Shown: positions 19,600-30,345, counted from the stretch's first letter. The stretch: 64,000 nucleotides of DNA from Rhizopus arrhizus (GCA_024220505.1 JAKZZE010000018.1:62001-126000), one strand, 5' to 3'. A program made the numbers and translations. The notes: a model not told the origin generated them from the letters alone.

Positions 19600-21254
19600 C
19601 AGTGACTCCCAAAAGTGTCCCAATGTTTTGTAATTTTGTCTTTCACTGTCATTGGTGCTATTGCTGTTTGCATAAAATATGTCTTGTTGTACCTCATTTG
19701 AAAGCTACGGTAGTGTAGATGTACGTGGTACAAGTTACGTCTCAATTGATGTAGCACTGGCGGAGATAAAACATATACAAAACGAGCGGTGCATTGGGAC
19801 ACTTTTGGGAGCATATTGAAAAAATCGGAATCTCTTTATTTATCTATTATTAATAGTCTGTCCAACGTCCTTTGTTCTGAATACACTTTTGTATACGTTG
19901 TGACATACGTTCTATAACTTTTTGACACTCTTCCGGCTTCATAAGGTCGTACCAGACCTTAGTCACACGTTCATAAAGCTCGTTCATGCCTTTTGGTGCA
20001 GTTTCATAGTCATTAAGTCTCCTTTTCAACAATGACCACATATTTTCGATAGGGTTTAAGTCAGGAGATTGTGCAGGCCATTGTAAAACAGTATAAGATT
20101 GTTTTTGAAGGTACTCCTTTACTACTTTTGATGTATGCTTAGGGTCGTTGTCATGCTGGAAAATCACCTGGTGACGTTCGAAGCCTAATTTACTGACACC
20201 ATACTCAATTGTACGCTCCAGTTCATCCTCCAAAATCTCTTTATACAATTCTTTGTCCATATTACCATTGATTTTGCACATCCAACCGACTTCAGCATAG
20301 GTAATAGCACTCCACAACATAATACTGCCTCCACCGTGTTTAACAGTCATCTTCACATGATGGGATTTTAGGCTTTCCCCTGATCGAATCCATGCCCAGG
20401 TACGTCCATCCAAATTAAATCTATTGATTTTTGTTTCGTCTGACCAAATAACACGTTTCCAGTCATCTACTGTCCAGTCCTTGGGAGTAATACACCAAGA
20501 AAGTCTGTTTCGGATATTCTTCGCGCTGAGTAATGGCTTCTTTGGCTTCTCAATCGCACCTAAGCCTGCCTTCCGAAGGGCTCTACGAACCGTTTCGACA
20601 CCTACTTTCTTTCCAATATCGTTTTCAAGGCATTCGCTAACCTTCACAGCACTTGGAACACGATTTTTGGTGACCTGGCGTACACAGTAACGTTCATCGG
20701 CTGCAGACAACACCTTGGGTCGACCCATGTTTGGCTTCATAACAGCAGTGCAATAGGCTTTTCGGAGTCTCCCAACCGTACTCTTGCTTAAACCAGTCAA
20801 TTCTTCCACCTCCCGAACCGACTTACCTTGTTTAAGGAGAGAAATAGCTTGAAATACCCTATCTTGGGGGACTTGTTTCATATTGAGATTTAATGAGCGA
20901 GTTATAGCAGAGTAGGAGCTTAAAACTTCAGCAGATAATAATTAGGACATCAGATACGTTTGCGACGCTAATATATGCAGTTTGGTGATTGTATGCAAAT
21001 CGTGGGTGGATATTTTGTAGATATTCCAATGTTTTCAATATGCTCCCAAAAGTGTCCCAATGCACCGCTCGTTTTGTATATGTTTTATCTCCGCCAGTGC
21101 TACATCAATTGAGACGTAACTTGTACCACGTACATCTACACTACCGTAGCTTTCAAATGAGGTACAACAAGACATATTTTATGCAAACAGCAATAGCACC
21201 AATGACAGTGAAAGACAAAATTACAAAACATTGGGACACTTTTGGGAGTCACTG
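19600..21254 (-). mobile_element. Tc1/mariner element C, complete, nested in B
   Basis: 1655 bp. TA target at 19598-19599 and 21255-21256. Long inverted repeats of 212 bp (19600-19811 and 21043-21254) match almost perfectly. Each is itself bounded by inverted copies of CTCCCAAAAGTGTCCCAATG. With an intact transposase this may be a mobile copy. Confidence 0.92.
19850..20881 (-). CDS. C transposase, intact Tc1/mariner DD34E
   Basis: 343 aa. N-terminal HTH (SVREVEELTGLSKSTVGRLR), GRPKVLS hook, first Asp in VIWSDETKINRF, second Asp in FQHDNDPKHTSK, Glu in SPDLNPIENMW, with 34 residues between the last two. Length and motifs are those of active Tc1-type enzymes. Codons and repeats show no decay, so it looks young compared with its host B. 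Confidence 0.95.
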   Translation of the reverse strand: MKQVPQDRVFQAISLLKQGKSVREVEELTGLSKSTVGRLRKAYCTAVMKPNMGRPKVLSAADERYCVRQVTKNRVPSAVKVSECLENDIGKKVGVETVRRALRKAGLGAIEKPKKPLLSAKNIRNRLSWCITPKDWTVDDWKRVIWSDETKINRFNLDGRTWAWIRSGESLKSHHVKMTVKHGGGSIMLWSAITYAEVGWMCKINGNMDKELYKEILEDELERTIEYGVSKLGFERHQVIFQHDNDPKHTSKVVKEYLQKQSYTVLQWPAQSPDLNPIENMWSLLKRRLNDYETAPKGMNELYERVTKVWYDLMKPEECQKVIERMSQRIQKCIQNKGRWTDY

Positions 21255-21361
21255 TATAACGCACTAAAGAGATTGACTGTACTTGAAGTACAAGCTTTTT
21301 AAAAAGGGAAAGACAGTCATAAAAAAGCCAATGATGATTTTTCAAAATTCGCTATGTTTAT

Positions 21362-22811
21362 TTAATATTTTCTATATCTTCCCTTTGCTTTAATAACTGC
21401 TTTCACTTTGGCTGGCATACTATTGATGTACCTCTTGCAAGCATTTGCATTGAGTTTATTTCGCTCTACATCCACAAATTGCTAAAGCTTTCTGACATCT
21501 CTTTCTCCGACTTCATGTGGTGTCAGATTAAGTTTGAGCTGATGCCAAACATGCTTTATATGATTTAAATCCAGACTTTGAGCATACCAATAATTTATAT
21601 ACCTTACACTGATACTGCGTATCTGTACAGTTATGAATTTTCATTTATACTTTACGCCGCTATCACTCTGAAGGTATATATCAGATGTCTTCAAATAATG
21701 GTACTCTAACGTATTCATGTAAATATTGCTAAGTATATGCAGACAAGTCGTTGAGTTTATGTTATGGTCATAAAGCTGACATGTCTATGCTGGTCCCTGA
21801 GTAGGTATGTGACAACACATGTTCATCCTACCGCTGCAGTGCTTTACTGTAATGTCGATGTGATGAGGGAGCAAAATGTCATTTTATACTACTCTATACT
21901 ATTTTACTCCATCTGATCACTAGATGCTAATCTTTGCTTCAGCTGAAAACGCTACTGTTCGTCACTCTTGACTTGACCAGTTGCGATGCCTTTTTGTTCA
22001 GGTCTGTTTTGCCAAATATTAAAATAAAAGACAAAAACTAAAAAGACAATAGTTGTGAAACTAAAGATTATATATTGCTTTATTAATAAAAACATTTGAG
22101 GCTATTTATACTTTTTGGATGTCTGGATCTTTACCGCTATTTCAATTGATCGGTTAAAAGAATAATGTGGGAAGGATGGGAAGATAAAGGAAAGATAGTA
22201 GATAATCAATAGCCGCTGTCTTCTTGACGAATCAAGGGACAATGAAGTAGATAAATTATTGATCTAACGATAATTATCGAATAAGGTTGGATTGAACTGC
22301 CGTTGTTATAATCAGGTTCCGATATAGTCGTGGGAACGCCGATAGGGACAACAGGGCAGAGTTGGCTATTGCGGAGATCTCTCGTTTATCCATGAATGTT
22401 CACTTTACTAGTTGTGTGGATACAACAAGGTCACCTGCTTTTTTCAATGATCCTTTTTTAAAAATGCCTTCTTTTTTTAGCTCTCGGTGGCAGTTTATGG
22501 ATCTCAGCGCGTTTACTCCTGAACGGTACATCAACAAGTAACCAAACTTACCTAACTCCCTGAATAGCTTTTTCGCTATTGTTCGATGACCAGTAATAAT
22601 ACACAGTTCGATATAGTGCTTCATGGCATAAGAGACAATAGCATGTCTTCCAGCCGACAGATGTGAATTTCATGGAAAAAGCTTCCTAGTATACCTTTTA
22701 ACTGTGCGAGAATGAACGTAATATTTATCTGTGATATCCTCTGGCTTCATGCTATTCAGTGATATATCTTTTATTTCTGGATTGCTTTTCCATTGGTATA
22801 GATTTAGGCAT
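21362..22811 (-). pseudogene. B transposase pseudogene
   Basis: On the minus strand, pieces of a Tc1-type transposase can be read: a start near 22811 (MPKSI), an HTH segment (ITDKYYVHSRTVKRYTRKLF), the segment ending NALRSINCHREL, and a C-terminus (NACKRYINSMPAKVKAVIKA) ending at 21362. Frames shift repeatedly, stops are present, and a 340-bp AT-rich insert splits it. Confidence 0.7.
22009..22350 (-). mobile_element. LTR-like insert in the B pseudogene
   Basis: On the minus strand it reads TGTTGTCCCTATC to GGCAAAACA and contains GTATAAATAG then AATAAAG, as in a short LTR. No target duplication is clear, so the limits are tentative. Confidence 0.35.
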
Positions 22812-23202
22812 GATGGTGAGAAGTAGTGAGAGAAATTGAGCAAAAAAAAAAGAAACCAAGGGCTCTTGAAGTTGCACTTGCTTTTATATGGATACAATGA
22901 GGAACGTTCACAGTTCCATACAAGTACGCTATATAGTCTTCCGATATGTTCTTTGTTGATTTAAATGTAAACATATGATTACCGTACATAATTTAAGCTG
23001 GTCGGAAGTCAAATTTTTAAATTCGGATTCTCATTCCTCTCTCAATTTCCAGTATTGCTACATGAGACCTTTACTGTTTCAAGACACATGACCCCGAAAA
23101 TATACCATAGAAGTCCCAAGCCGGTAGTTGGCATGCACCTTTTGATATAGCGAAAAAAGTCGATTTTGCCAAAAGGTTGCTCGTATTTTTTCACCTACTG
23201 TA

Positions 23203-24302
23203 TATTCTTTTGAAGAATAATTCATGGGGATGATTGAGTTAAATCAATTGGTTCTTTCTTGATGTTTCATTCTGGATTGGGGCATTGCCATCATATCTTG
23301 TTCCATGGAATCTTATCTTGTATAATTATATTATAAATCGTTGTTCTAAGCTACTAGTGCTGCATTTATAAATAGGCATCCATGGAATTGTTGTTTAAGA
23401 CGGCACTTATATTTTGTTCCTGAATGATTATTGGGTTTGAGTAAACTTGGTTACTAAATTAGTACAGAAAGACTGAAACCTAATAATGGAGACAACAGGA
23501 GTCATTAAGGCACCAATCGGATTATTGATAAGATTATTTCTCAATCATTCGTTTAGATCGATAAAGTTACTATGTAAGAAAAACAATATTCTATTCTGAC
23601 ATACATAGTCTCAATGCAACTAAATACATTGGATCATAAAAGAGATTATGCAAAGACTTAATACTATAACAGGTTGGTATTATATATGCAAGACATTTAT
23701 TACTCTTTATGATATAATTCATCGTCAGATCTTTATGGTTTAACTATGCTAGTGTTGGAGATGTTTGGTTTATAGCATAATTTATTATTTTATTATGTCT
23801 ACCTATAAAAAAAAAATACAGAATATCCACAAAATCATCAAAAACAGCATATAATCAGAAAAGCCAAAAACATATAAATAACTTCAATATTTCTTATACT
23901 TTTTAAGACTTACTTACTCTTGACTTACTTCACTTCACTTTTGACTTTTGTTTTACTTTACTTTACTTTATTTACTTTACTTTTTGATTATTTTAATAAA
24001 TATCATACAAAGTAAATCTCTTTTGTTTTTCTTCTATTTTATCGAATATCAAGAACAAGAAGTCCCTTGAAGCAAATACACTTCATTGTAATCCCTTTTT
24101 TTTTTATCTTTTTACTTTATTTTATTCACAACAGTTTGATCTACTTAACAAGATCTGGTGGTCACTTATTACAAGCGAACTTATATTCAAATTATTACTA
24201 CTTTGGGAACCAAACTCTATTCGAAAGTTTGGTCTCACATCAAGAATCTTATAAAACAAGCCTATTTTATACTATATAAACCCTATAAACTCCAATCTCA
24301 CA
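23203..24302 (+). mobile_element. LTR-derived region
   Basis: The part from about 23800 to 24302 is an LTR of the 18260 type: ACATATAAATAAC at 23872, TGGTGGTCACT at 24155, end AATCTCACA at 24302. The part 23203-23790 has TATAAATAGGC at about 23369 but no other landmark I recognise; it may be another LTR or plain AT-rich DNA. Confidence 0.55.
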
Positions 24303-24728
24303 GTACCACGCCAGTTAGAAAATGAACTTCTGCGTAACAATCTATTTGAAAACGGAGTATCAACTCTTTTGCTTAAAAACCAAAAACAACACAAAATCAT
24401 AAAAACCAAAAAACATATAAATACTCCTTATATCTTATCCCTATTTTTACTTCACTTACTTCACTTCACTTTACTTTTCTTTATTTTATAAACCAATAAA
24501 ACCATCAAGCGTTCAATTGAAACCCTTTGGTCTGTGTTCTATTCAAAATACTGAAGTCCCTTGAAGCTAAATCAACTTCATTGTAAACCTATTCCTAAAC
24601 CTCAAGAGTTTAGCCTATTTTAACAAGTTTGATCTACTTAACAAGATCTGGTGGTCATTACCGACAATACTTATTTACTTACCAAAGTAAACCCGCAAAC
24701 AAGCTATATATAAAAAGAAAAATTTACA
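24303..24728 (+). mobile_element. LTR (start eroded)
   Basis: It shares CAAAAACAACACAAAATCA and ACATATAAATACTCC (about 24413) with neighbours, has the core variant TGGTGGTCATT at 24649, and ends AAATTTACA at 24728. A clean TG start is not visible. Confidence 0.6.
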
Positions 24729-24740
24729 GTGTAGCTATGA

Positions 24741-24992
24741 TGTAACGAAAATGGCAATAAGGATACACAGAGATTAGCCGAGTCAAGTCAGAAAGATATT
24801 GTATTTTTCAGTAAAATTGAGAAAGACTCTGGAATAAAATGATAAATTTAAAGCCAGGTTTGATAAAATATTTTCACTAAAATTGAGAAAAGGTTAGAGC
24901 TAAATTGATAATAGCCAAGAAAAAAATTGATAAAAGCTCAGAAAAAAATTGAGAAAATCTTCCTTTTAAAATACTAAAAAAATATTATATCA
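24741..24992 (+). mobile_element. LTR start fragment and leader of the next gene
   Basis: TGTAACGAAAATGGCAATAA at 24741 resembles the start of the 17703 LTR; the rest of that LTR is absent. The following 200 bases hold several AAAATTGAGAAA / AAATTGATAA units before the ATG at 24993. Confidence 0.45.
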
Positions 24993-25875
24993 ATGAACAC
25001 TGATTTTGAAATGAATGAATTAAGCCTCCAACAAGAGAAAGAGGGACAAACTACCGAGATTTATGTTAGCATGATGTCTATGATGAGATCTAAATGGGTA
25101 ACCGCTATGCCTTCCTCAGACGCTACGGATCTCGATGAAGAAGTTAATGAAGAACTGGGAGCTCTTGACTCAGAAGAGAATAACTATAACGAAGATAATA
25201 GTGAAAATGAGAATGAAAGTAACGATAAACTAGCAAAGCCCACTGTCGAAGAATTTGCTAAGAAACTTGCCAGCAACAATAAAGAAAATGAGAAAACTTT
25301 GAAGTACAGAAAGTACAACCAGGAACAAATCGAAGAGTTTATCTGCTTGATAACAGAAATGGTTCCTGTAAAAGACGCAGCTTTACGAACTGGTATCGTT
25401 TTAAGTTCAGCTTACCGTTTCCGAAAACAATGGACGGAAGAGGGGAAGATACGTGAAACAAAAAAAAGAGGACGTGTTGTTGGAACTGTTTCTGATTTAA
25501 AAGAAGAGCACACAGTATTTTTAACAAAAATTGTGGACGATTTTGCAACTATTACTATTACGCAAATGTGGGAGATGCTGTACCAGGAATTCCCTGGATT
25601 GTCTGTTAGTAAATCTTCTGTTTATAGACATGCCAGAAACAACTGTGCTTTGTCTATGAAAAAACTAGAGAAAATAGTCGAATCTAGAAACTCGGAAGAG
25701 ACGATTCTAAAGAGAAAAAATACTATAATGCAATGGATGGCTGACAGCGAGTTTGATTTTGAGAAGAACTACATATTTTTAGACGAAGCAGGTTTTAATC
25801 TTCATATGACGCGAACTCGAGGTTGGTCGAAAAAGGGAAAACCTGCAAAGGCAGTAGTTCCAGCTTCCAGAGGTA
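24993..25875 (+). pseudogene. IS630/Tc1-like (DDE_3 type) transposase, truncated by element E
   Basis: About 294 codons remain. An acidic N-terminus (DSEENNYNEDNSENENESND) precedes an HTH region (YNQEQIEEFICLITEMVPVK, then TKKRGRVVGTVSDLKE) and the start of the catalytic domain with the first Asp in IFLDEAGFNLHMTRTRGWSK. The frame is broken after VVPASRG where element E begins; the second Asp and Glu are missing. I could not find its other half after the nested elements. Confidence 0.75.
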
Positions 25876-26093
25876 CAGTAGGTGGAAAAATGGTCCGGAT
25901 GTTTTTAAATTATTCACAAATATCGCTATAGCTTTACCAAATCTCAATCAAATTGAACAGAACAAACATTACTTTGAAGAGAAAACATTACTTTATTTTT
26001 AGTAAAAATTTCATATGTCACACAAAAGTTCAAAGGGAGCTACAAAAGATCAAATATTTCAGCAACATCCGGACCATTTTTCAGGGTGCCCTA

Positions 26094-26660
26094 TGTTGTA
26101 GAACAGTAACTGATTGTAATTGACATTGATAAACATAAGTCTTAATACAAGATCATAATTAAATAAAATAAAAATATAAGTTTATTTAAATAAGATTATA
26201 CAATCAATTCCAATTAAACATGTTCTTTAGAATATGTTTTGTATTAATAAGAGTTCTTTGATAAGAAGAAGTATCAACTAAAATAACAAGATCCAATCCA
26301 ATATCAGGAATATTGCTAATCTTTCATATAATTGAAATAACGCGTAAAATAACGTTATTCAAATCAGTGAGGAATTCCCAGAATAAAAGATAATCTATGA
26401 CAGACATACAAAAGAACAAATGAAAAGTTTTCATAATCATAATTATAGATGACACTTGCTAAAGTACCTGAATATTAGGAGAACGCTTACAATAGAAGAT
26501 ATCAAGCCACTCACTCAATAAGATATAAATACCTGTCTTCAATTAGAATAATTTTTACTTTAACTTAAACTGAAATAAAGATCAGTCTCAAAAAGTACAC
26601 TAACTGTTTCTTTATTTTTGTTTCTACCTTTTTCTTAATAACCATTACCATTATACAACA
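26094..26660 (+). mobile_element. Solo LTR inside element E
   Basis: 567 bp, TGTTGTAGAAC to ATTATACAACA, flanked by CCCTA (26089-26093) and TCCTA (26661-26665), a 5-bp target duplication with one mismatch. AGATATAAATACC lies at about 26520 and AATAAAG at 26572. A diverged inverted copy lies at 31145-31730. Confidence 0.82.
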
Positions 26661-26843
26661 TCCTATAGAATTTTAATTACCCAGATTATTCAATGCTGCT
26701 GACTCAGAAGCCGTCACTTTTGTCTCAGATGATTAATAATACATTAGATTCGTGTTAATAATCAAAAAAAATATAAATATCTACTTTTTTTTGCTGATTT
26801 AGCACGTCTTCTTCTTTCGTTATTATTGCTGTTTTATACAAAT

Positions 26844-27177
26844 ATGGCTCGCTCTTTGCCTTTGCATGTACAAGATAACATCAAGTCCTTACTCAAATCT
26901 GGCCATTCTTACTCATCCATCATAAAACGAGTGCCTGGAGTCAAGAAAAGCACCATCAGCGACTATATGCGAAGGTGGTTTCCTAACATGGGGCCCCTTA
27001 AATCAGGCCGCAAGTCCGAAATTACTGCCACAACCAAGCCCTACATCAGACGGTCAGTCATAACTGGTAAATTAAAGACGGGGAAGGATGTACAACGATA
27101 TTTATGTGACGTTGGATGCGCAATTGGCTACTCTGCCTGCTTAAAGCTTTTAAAATCGATGGGATTCCAGGCTGTTT
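26844..27177 (+). pseudogene. E transposase, N-terminal part
   Basis: It begins MARSLPLHVQDNIKSLLKSG, then KSTISDYMRRWFPNM and the hook SGRKSEITATTK, and stops after KLLKSMGFQAV at the edge of the LTR palindrome. It is close in layout to the first 115 residues of the D transposase. The whole DDE domain is missing. Confidence 0.8.
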
Positions 27178-27354
27178 AGAATAGGGGAGTTTTAGGTAAA
27201 TATAATATAGCAATCAAAGATAAAGAAATACTGTTAGAACTTGGTATCTCTTTATTAAGTTAAGATAACTATGATTAGATAAAAAATAAATTCTACATGT
27301 AAAAAGTGAGAGTATTTATAGACATGATACGGATAAAGAATTAGGACAGATTTA

Positions 27355-29015
27355 CAGTGGGTGGAAAAATGGTTCCAATGTTTTCGTCTCGCAACTTTAA
27401 CGCTTTATAACTTTTGAACTACAAATGGTAACGACTCACAGAAACATGCATTTTGTAGCGCTTTTGCAGCTTATATTAGTGAAAAAAAATTTTGTTTGAA
27501 CTGTTACACAATCGGGAATAAACTAACATTAAGTACAAAAACCAGCATTGGAACCATTTTTCCACTGCATGCTTTTGTTTTATTAATATCTTGTATGACC
27601 GCCCTTCGCAGCAATCACAGCTCTACAACGATCAGGCATACTGTCTATGTATCTCCTACAGTCTTCTGCTGTAAAAGTAAACCATTCTTTTTCAACACGA
27701 TCCCATAATTTATGCACACCTTTTGCCCTAGTATCATATGCACTTAACTTGAGCTTAGGGTGGTGCCAGATGTGCTCTATTGGGTTTAGATCTGGACTTT
27801 GTGATGGCCAGTTGAAGGTATGGTCACACTTGAAGTTGTTGTCCTTGAACCATTGCCTAGCTAGCTTTGATGTGTGTTTAGGATCGTTATCCTGTTGAAA
27901 ATAGATGTCCTGAGCATTGTAATCATAGTAATCAAGGCTATCCATGAGGGTTGTACTAAGAATTCCGACATAATCAGAAGCTTTCATTGTGCCTTCACTA
28001 ACCCAACATGTATAACTAGGCCCGTCATAGGTAATACAACCCCAGACCATGATGCTACCGCCCCCTCCTTTAACTGTCAAGTCGAGATGATGGGGTTGAA
28101 GTTTATCATCTGGTCGACTCCAAAAGTATTTGCAACCATCTGACCCATAAGCGTTGACTTTTGTTTCGTCACTGAATACCATACGTCTCCAGTCATCGCT
28201 TGTCCAGTTTTTATGCTCTTCCGCCCATGCTAATCGTCTTGCTTTCTGAATCTTAGTCAATAAAGGCTTTTTTACCTTTATCTTAGCATGGAAGTTCATG
28301 CTTTTCATAACCTTAATGGTACCTGGGTAGCTAATATTATGGCCAGTGCATACTAGATACTTATGGACAGCCTTCGCAGTCTTGAGTGTACCATTGACAA
28401 TCTGCTTACCTATATAAGACTTGGTGGTAATGCTTAGAACAGCCTTTCTACCAGGGTTTGCTGTTACTCTACCAGGAGAAAACTTGTTGGCATATCTACT
28501 TAAAGTAGATTTTTTTGAATTAGGAATACGTTCCATTATCACTGAGTATGGCTTGTTTTGTAAAACCAATGATTTGATGCTTTCTTGCTTGTTTTTAGAG
28601 AGAGCGCGAACCATATGTGTAGTGATACCCCAAACCTTTGATATGTGGAGAAAGAAAAGGAAAAAAAAGCTTTGACCGGGGATAAATTAATTTTATAAGT
28701 CACGTAGACTTTTTCGGCGATAGCCGGAATGGTATGACTCATAATCAGCTAAAACGCTCTAGTGAAAATTCCATTAAATAACAAATAAACTTATCTAGAG
28801 TTGTAGTGGAAAAATGGTTCCAATGTTGGTTTTTGTACTTAATGTTAGTTTATTCCCGCTTGTGTAACAGTGCAAACAAATTTTTTTTCAATGATATAAG
28901 CTGCAAAAGCGCTACAAAATGCATGTTTCTGTGAGTCGTTACCATTTGTAGTTCAAAAGTTATAAAGCGTTAAAGTTGCGAGACGAAAACATTGGAACCA
29001 TTTTTCCACCCACTG
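27355..29015 (-). mobile_element. Tc1/mariner element D, complete
   Basis: 1661 bp. TA at 27353-27354 and 29016-29017. End modules 27355-27567 and 28804-29015, each bounded by TGGAAAAATGGTTCCAATG and its inverse. The right palindrome arm (about 30155-30170) still holds the uninterrupted sequence GACAGATTTATAATC, which proves the insertion and the TA duplication. Confidence 0.94.
27583..28614 (-). CDS. D transposase, intact Tc1/mariner with DD37E spacing
   Basis: 343 aa. HTH (KKSTLSRYANKF), hook NPGRKAVLS, first Asp in MVFSDETKVNAYGSD, GGGGSIMVWG, second Asp in FQQDNDPKHTSK, Glu in SPDLNPIEHIWHH. I count 37 residues between second Asp and Glu, against 34 in element C, because of an insert in FKCDHTFNW. 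No stop or shift. It is a probable active copy. Its start is fixed by the similar spacing in E. Confidence 0.94.
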   Translation of the reverse strand: MVRALSKNKQESIKSLVLQNKPYSVIMERIPNSKKSTLSRYANKFSPGRVTANPGRKAVLSITTKSYIGKQIVNGTLKTAKAVHKYLVCTGHNISYPGTIKVMKSMNFHAKIKVKKPLLTKIQKARRLAWAEEHKNWTSDDWRRMVFSDETKVNAYGSDGCKYFWSRPDDKLQPHHLDLTVKGGGGSIMVWGCITYDGPSYTCWVSEGTMKASDYVGILSTTLMDSLDYYDYNAQDIYFQQDNDPKHTSKLARQWFKDNNFKCDHTFNWPSQSPDLNPIEHIWHHPKLKLSAYDTRAKGVHKLWDRVEKEWFTFTAEDCRRYIDSMPDRCRAVIAAKGGHTRY

Positions 29016-29497
29016 TATAATCAACTTGACAGAATAGATGATTACTATTTCTAATTATTAGTTTAGCCTGTTCCTAGCTTGTATTGTCAATTATGCTATT
29101 GGGATGGTTTCAGATAACTCTGGATAAAGACTATTTAAGGAGACGGTACGGATGAATATAATGACTTTTAGTTCCGTGATTGGATATCATTGCTAACAAT
29201 AATGTCTCAGTCAGGATAAATGTTTTCATGACTAATGATGATCCGGTAAGTAATCGTCATTCCTTATTCAACATGCTCATATTATCAATAAACTAAATTA
29301 CAACCATGTCATCTTATTTGATTATGTGAAGTTAATATGAATAAAGCTTAATATAAAAATCTAATCAAAGTATTTTATTGATCTGTGTTGGGAATAATGT
29401 TATAAATGATACCAAGTTATGTCAACATATTATTCAGGATCATATCTGATTCCTTTTACTAAAATAAAGTGACTATAATCTTATGTATCCTTAACAA

Positions 29498-29683
29498 CCG
29501 TGTCCATTATGTACCTGCATCAATATGTCTTGATGATCATCTATCTTTGGGATAAGCACCATTCTTTCATTTCTAAACAACCGGTAAAGGTTTGCTTGTT
29601 CATCTAGTCGGTAGTTAACTGCTTTCCTTCTTAGTTTCGCGTCATTAACTTCTGTTTCGCTTTCGGCATGAGGGTTGACCAAA
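29498..29683 (-). pseudogene. Ty3-type integrase N-terminal fragment in the palindrome spacer
   Basis: The minus strand encodes KLRRKAVNYRLDEQANLYRL and DDHQDILMQVHNGHG, the segment leading into the HHCC zinc motif of Ty3-type integrases. It breaks off at the first zinc histidines where the left arm begins. It must come from a different retrotransposon than the complete one in this window, whose integrase reads differently here. Confidence 0.7.
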
Positions 29684-30345
29684 TTGTTAAGGATACATAA
29701 GATTATAGTCACTTTATTTTAGTAAAAGGAATCAGATATGATCCTGAATAGTATGTTGACATAACTTGGTATCATTTATAACATTATTCCCAACACAGAT
29801 CAATAAAATACTTTGATTAGATTTTTATATTAAGCTTTATTCATATTAACTTCACATAATCAAATAAGATGACATGGTTGTAATTTAGTTTATTGATAAT
29901 ATGAGCATGTTGAATAAGGAATGACGATTACTTACCGGATCATCATTAGTCATGAAAACATTTATCCTGACTGAGACATTATTGTTAGCAATGATATCCA
30001 ATCACGGAACTAAAAGTCATTATATTCATCCGTACCGTCTCCTTAAATAGTCTTTATCCAGAGTTATCTGAAACCATCCCAATAGCATAATTGACAATAC
30101 AAGCTAGGAACAGGCTAAACTAATAATTAGAAATAGTAATCATCTATTCTGTCAAATTGATTATAAATCTGTCCTAATTTTTTATCCGTATCATGTCTAT
30201 AAATACTCTCACTTTTTACATGTAGAATTATTTTTTTATCATATAATAGTTATCTTAACTTAATAAAGAGATACCAAGTTCTAACAGTATTTCTTTATCT
30301 TTGTTATACCATATTTTATCTAAAATCCCCTTTCTTAAACAGATG

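Larger units (their letters stand above)
19479..23200 (-). mobile_element. Tc1/mariner element B, decayed, hosting element C
   Basis: The terminal repeats CAGTAGGTGAAAAAATACGA at 19479 and the complement ending at 23200 continue with matching GCAACCT. TA lies at 19477-19478 and 23201-23202. It is related to A1 by its repeats. It contains element C and an LTR-like insert. Confidence 0.85.
25876..27177 (+). mobile_element. Tc1/mariner element E, left part only
   Basis: It starts CAGTAGGTGGAAAAATGGTC after TA (25874-25875). A 212-bp end module closes with the inverted copy CATCCGGACCATTTTTC at 26066-26082. An LTR is inserted at 26094. The transposase begins at 26844. Without the LTR, the gap between module and ATG is about 180 bases, the same as in element D. 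The right part is lost at the LTR palindrome. Confidence 0.75.
27168..30345. repeat. Large LTR palindrome with a 186-bp spacer
   Basis: Left arm: about 27168-27354 plus 29018-29497, interrupted by element D. Right arm: 29684 to about 30345. In the inner 118 bp I found one mismatch between arms. The right arm read forward has TATAAATACTC at about 30196 and AATAAAG at 30261, so each arm looks like an LTR, placed head to head around an integrase fragment. The outer edges blur near 27168 and 30345. Confidence 0.85.
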
